Shown: positions 6,488 through 8,293 of the stretch, piece by piece
How positions within the stretch are numbered: position 1 is the stretch's first letter
Layout: each line of letters starts with the position of its first letter
Source: Burkholderiales bacterium
GTDB lineage: Bacteria > Pseudomonadota > Gammaproteobacteria > Burkholderiales > SG8-39
Assembly (NCBI GenBank): GCA_016649475.1
Contig: JAENXP010000071.1
Location: forward strand, 1 to 8,293
DNA length: 8,293 nt
Direction: 5' to 3'
Program-made: the position numbers and the translations under genes
Notes under the pieces: generated by a model
Seen by the model: the letters and a program-made list of their open reading frames with translations, nothing else
Databases searched by the model: none
What the model was told of the DNA's origin: nothing

Positions 6488-7438
6488 ATGGCTTACGATC
6501 ACCTGATGATTTTTGCCGGCAGCGCCAATCCGCAATTGGCAGCAGCGGTGGCGAAACGCCTGAACATCCCATTGGGCGGGATCAGCGTCGGCCGCTTCTC
6601 CGACGGTGAGGTGATGATTGAGTTGATGGAGAACGTGCGCGGCCGCGATTGCTTCGTGCTGCAGTCCACCTGCACGCCCACCAACGACAATCTGATGGAA
6701 GTGCTGATCATGATCGACGCGCTCAAGCGCGCATCGGCCGCCCGCGTCACCGCTGCGCTTCCTTATTTCGGCTACGCGCGCCAGGATCGCCGGCCGCGCT
6801 CGGCGCGGGTGTCGATCAGCGCCAAGGTGGTCGCCAATATGCTGGAAGCCGCGGGCGTGGACCGGGTCCTTACCATGGACCTGCACGCGGACCAGATACA
6901 GGGCTTTTTCGATGTGCCCGTGGACAATATCTACGCCGCGCCCATCCTTCTGGGCGACCTGTGGAAACATGGCCACGAGGACCTGCTGGTGGTCTCTCCC
7001 GACGTCGGCGGCGTGGTGCGCGCGCGCGCGCTGGCCAAGCGCCTCGAATCCGACCTGGCCATCATCGACAAACGCCGACCCAAGGCGAACGATGCCGAGG
7101 TGATGAATATCATCGGCGACGTCAAGGGACGCACCTGCGTCATCATGGACGACATGGTCGATACCGCAGGCACGCTGGCCAAGGCCGCGCAGGCGCTCAA
7201 GAACGAGGGCGCGATCAAGGTCCTCGCCTACTGCACCCACCCGGTTCTATCGGGCGGGGCGGTGGAGCGCATCGCCAAGTCGGCGCTGGACGAAGTGGTC
7301 GTTACCGACTCCATTCCGCTGCGCGAGGATGCGAAGAACTGCAGCAAGATACGAGTACTTTCCGTGGTCGACCTGCTGGCGGAAACGATATTGCGCATCA
7401 GCAACGAGGACTCCGTCAGTTCCTTGTTTAGCGAGTAG
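6488..7438 (+). CDS. prs: Ribose-phosphate pyrophosphokinase (PRPP synthetase)
   Basis: Prs transfers pyrophosphate from ATP to ribose 5-phosphate, making PRPP for purine, pyrimidine, histidine, tryptophan and NAD synthesis. It is a cytoplasmic hexamer in class I enzymes. The product has 316 residues (E. coli 315). Conserved parts are GRFSDGE (35-41), [21 protein letters not shown] (from residue 93), [11 protein letters not shown] (131-141) with His133, KRRPK (195-199) in the flexible catalytic loop, and the PRPP loop DDMVDTAGT (221-229). The opening [11 protein letters not shown] and the Pro in DRRPRSARV fit Betaproteobacteria and pseudomonads more than enterics, which have DRRVRSARV. The ATG at 6488 agrees with the family N-terminus, although a ribosome binding site is missing. 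It is 122 bases after tRNA-Gln and 81 bases before rplY. Confidence 0.98.
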   Translation: MAYDHLMIFAGSANPQLAAAVAKRLNIPLGGISVGRFSDGEVMIELMENVRGRDCFVLQSTCTPTNDNLMEVLIMIDALKRASAARVTAALPYFGYARQDRRPRSARVSISAKVVANMLEAAGVDRVLTMDLHADQIQGFFDVPVDNIYAAPILLGDLWKHGHEDLLVVSPDVGGVVRARALAKRLESDLAIIDKRRPKANDAEVMNIIGDVKGRTCVIMDDMVDTAGTLAKAAQALKNEGAIKVLAYCTHPVLSGGAVERIAKSALDEVVVTDSIPLREDAKNCSKIRVLSVVDLLAETILRISNEDSVSSLFSE

Positions 7439-7519
7439 GAAATGGATAACGCTATCCGAGTTTGAAATTTTTGAAACGGCGGTACCTGGTCGCGGGGCCG
7501 CCATAACCTGGAGTGCAAC
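7439..7519 (+). promoter_or_regulatory. Structured spacer between prs and rplY
   Basis: The 81-base spacer contains GGATA/TATCC (7444-7448, 7453-7457) with a four-base loop. It is followed nine bases later by a five-T run inside a repeated TTTGAAA (7461-7467 and 7470-7476). A second possible stem, GGCGG/CCGCC (7478-7482, 7498-7502), ends eight bases before the rplY ribosome binding site. The first could be a weak terminator or attenuator that lowers readthrough from prs. The second could affect access to the start of rplY. Both stems are short. I see no good sigma-70 promoter: the TTGAAA boxes lack a -10 at the right distance. Confidence 0.4.
7510..7513 (+). promoter_or_regulatory. Ribosome binding site of rplY
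   Basis: GGAG lies six bases before the ATG at 7520 and supports that start. Confidence 0.75.
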
Positions 7520-8224
7520 ATGCAAATCGAAGTCAACGCGCAAAAGCGCACCAAGCAGGGCACCGGAGCGAGCCGCCGCCTGCGCCGTGGAGGCAAGACC
7601 CCCGGGATCGTCTACGGGGGAAATCAGCCTGCGGTCGTCATTGAGCTCGATCACAACGCGCTGTACCACCAGTTGCGGCAGGAGGCCTTTCACGCCTCCG
7701 TGCTGACGCTCAATCTCGAAGGCGCGAAAGAACAGGTGCTGTTGCGTTCGGTCAACATGCACCCGTTCAGGGTGGAGGTCCAGCACATCGATTTCCAGCG
7801 CGTCCAGGCCGATGTGAAGATTCAGATGAAAGTGCCGCTGCACTTTATCAATGCCGAACAGTCGCCGGGGGTAAAGCTGTCAGGCGGACTCGTCAGCCAC
7901 GTCATGAGCGAGCTCCTGATCCGCTGCCTGCCGGCGGACCTGCCCGAGTTCATCGAGGTGGACCTGAAGGATATGGAAATAGGCAATACCGTGCACGTCA
8001 GGGATCTGCAGCTCCCGAATGGTGTGGAAGCGGTCCTGCACGGCAGCGACAACCCGTCCGTGGCTGTGGTGCAGATACCGCGCGCGCTGGTTGCGGACGA
8101 GGCTGCCGAGGCTGCCGAGGCAGCACTGGCGCCTTCCGAGGTGCCCGCCAGCAAGCAGTCGGCCGAGCCGGCCGCTGCCGAAAAAGCTGGCGAGAAGAAG
8201 CCAGAGAAATCGGACAAGAAATAA
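7520..8224 (+). CDS. rplY: 50S ribosomal protein bL25, long Ctc/TL5 form
   Basis: bL25 binds 5S rRNA in the 50S central protuberance. This 234-residue protein is the long two-domain form, called Ctc in Bacillus and TL5 in Thermus, unlike the about 94-residue E. coli protein. Residues 1 to about 92 form the 5S-binding domain, with [27 protein letters not shown] start (residues 10-32) and the closing [12 protein letters not shown] (81-92). Residues 93-187 form the second beta domain, including [10 protein letters not shown] (104-113) and [12 protein letters not shown] (159-170). Residues 188-234 are a low-complexity tail, first Ala/Glu and then Lys-rich, ending [10 protein letters not shown]. 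The position after prs is conserved; pth usually follows and would be just beyond the window. Regulation by stress is known for Bacillus Ctc, but nothing here shows it. Confidence 0.96.
   Translation: MQIEVNAQKRTKQGTGASRRLRRGGKTPGIVYGGNQPAVVIELDHNALYHQLRQEAFHASVLTLNLEGAKEQVLLRSVNMHPFRVEVQHIDFQRVQADVKIQMKVPLHFINAEQSPGVKLSGGLVSHVMSELLIRCLPADLPEFIEVDLKDMEIGNTVHVRDLQLPNGVEAVLHGSDNPSVAVVQIPRALVADEAAEAAEAALAPSEVPASKQSAEPAAAEKAGEKKPEKSDKK
8099..8125 (+). repeat. 9-base tandem repeat in the rplY tail
   Basis: GAGGCTGCC occurs twice exactly (8099-8107, 8108-8116) and a third time as GAGGCAGCA (8117-8125), encoding Glu-Ala-Ala three times. The unit is in frame, so copy-number change would only lengthen or shorten the disordered tail. 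Confidence 0.7.
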
Positions 8225-8293
8225 GCGTTCATCTCGATGCGAGCGGGCATCCGAGGGGACTTTCCCGTCTAGCGGGATCGAGACCTTCGGGGC
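8225..8293. terminator. Dyad-rich non-coding end, possible rplY terminator region
   Basis: After the rplY stop no ORF of note is seen to the window edge. Several inverted repeats overlap: GATGC/GCATC (8236-8240, 8247-8251), GGGA/TCCC (8256-8259, 8263-8266), CCCG/CGGG (8264-8267, 8273-8276) and an enclosing TCTCGAT/ATCGAGA (8232-8238, 8277-8283). They cannot all form together. There is no T-run, and the region is cut by the window end, so terminator, leader of the next gene (pth expected) and intergenic repeat all remain possible. Confidence 0.35.

Overview
The window looks like a GC-rich (low 60s percent by eye, not computed) proteobacterial chromosome, most likely a betaproteobacterium. Pointers are the PRPP synthetase opening MAYDHLMIF and its DRRPRSARV loop, the Alvin-type ferredoxin beside coaD, and the gene order mutM / TPR lipoprotein / lolB / ispE / tRNA-Gln / prs / rplY. 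That order is familiar from Betaproteobacteria and is partly shared with Pseudomonas. I see no transposase, integrase, phage gene, CRISPR array, toxin-antitoxin pair or defence system. It is conserved housekeeping DNA.

Layout. Bases 2-1970 form a tight plus-strand cluster: the 3' end of an M16-family zinc-peptidase-like gene, rsmD (16S rRNA guanine methyltransferase), coaD (phosphopantetheine adenylyltransferase) and a small 2[4Fe-4S] ferredoxin. The first three genes overlap by 14 and 11 bases, which suggests co-transcription and translational coupling. The ferredoxin converges on mutM (minus strand, bases 1999-2823), which encodes formamidopyrimidine-DNA glycosylase. An 82-base AT-rich divergent gap separates mutM from a plus-strand TPR lipoprotein gene related to Pseudomonas lbcA (2906-4699).

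After a 184-base gap with two hairpins come lolB (outer-membrane lipoprotein receptor) and ispE (isoprenoid precursor kinase), joined by an ATGA stop/start overlap. A tRNA-Gln(UUG) gene starts four bases after the ispE stop. A 122-base spacer with a cluster of CTAG sites leads to prs (PRPP synthetase), and an 81-base structured spacer leads to rplY (ribosomal protein bL25, long Ctc form). The last 69 bases are non-coding and dyad-rich.

Functions group loosely: translation and ribosome maturation (rsmD, tRNA-Gln, rplY), cofactor and precursor supply (coaD, ispE, prs, ferredoxin), envelope (TPR lipoprotein, lolB) and DNA repair (mutM). The TPR lipoprotein and LolB are both predicted lipoproteins without Asp at +2, so both should end up in the outer membrane. 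I found no convincing new biological system. The points worth a second look are in the spacers: two adjacent hairpins before lolB, CTAG repeats before prs, structure before rplY, and nested dyads at the right edge.
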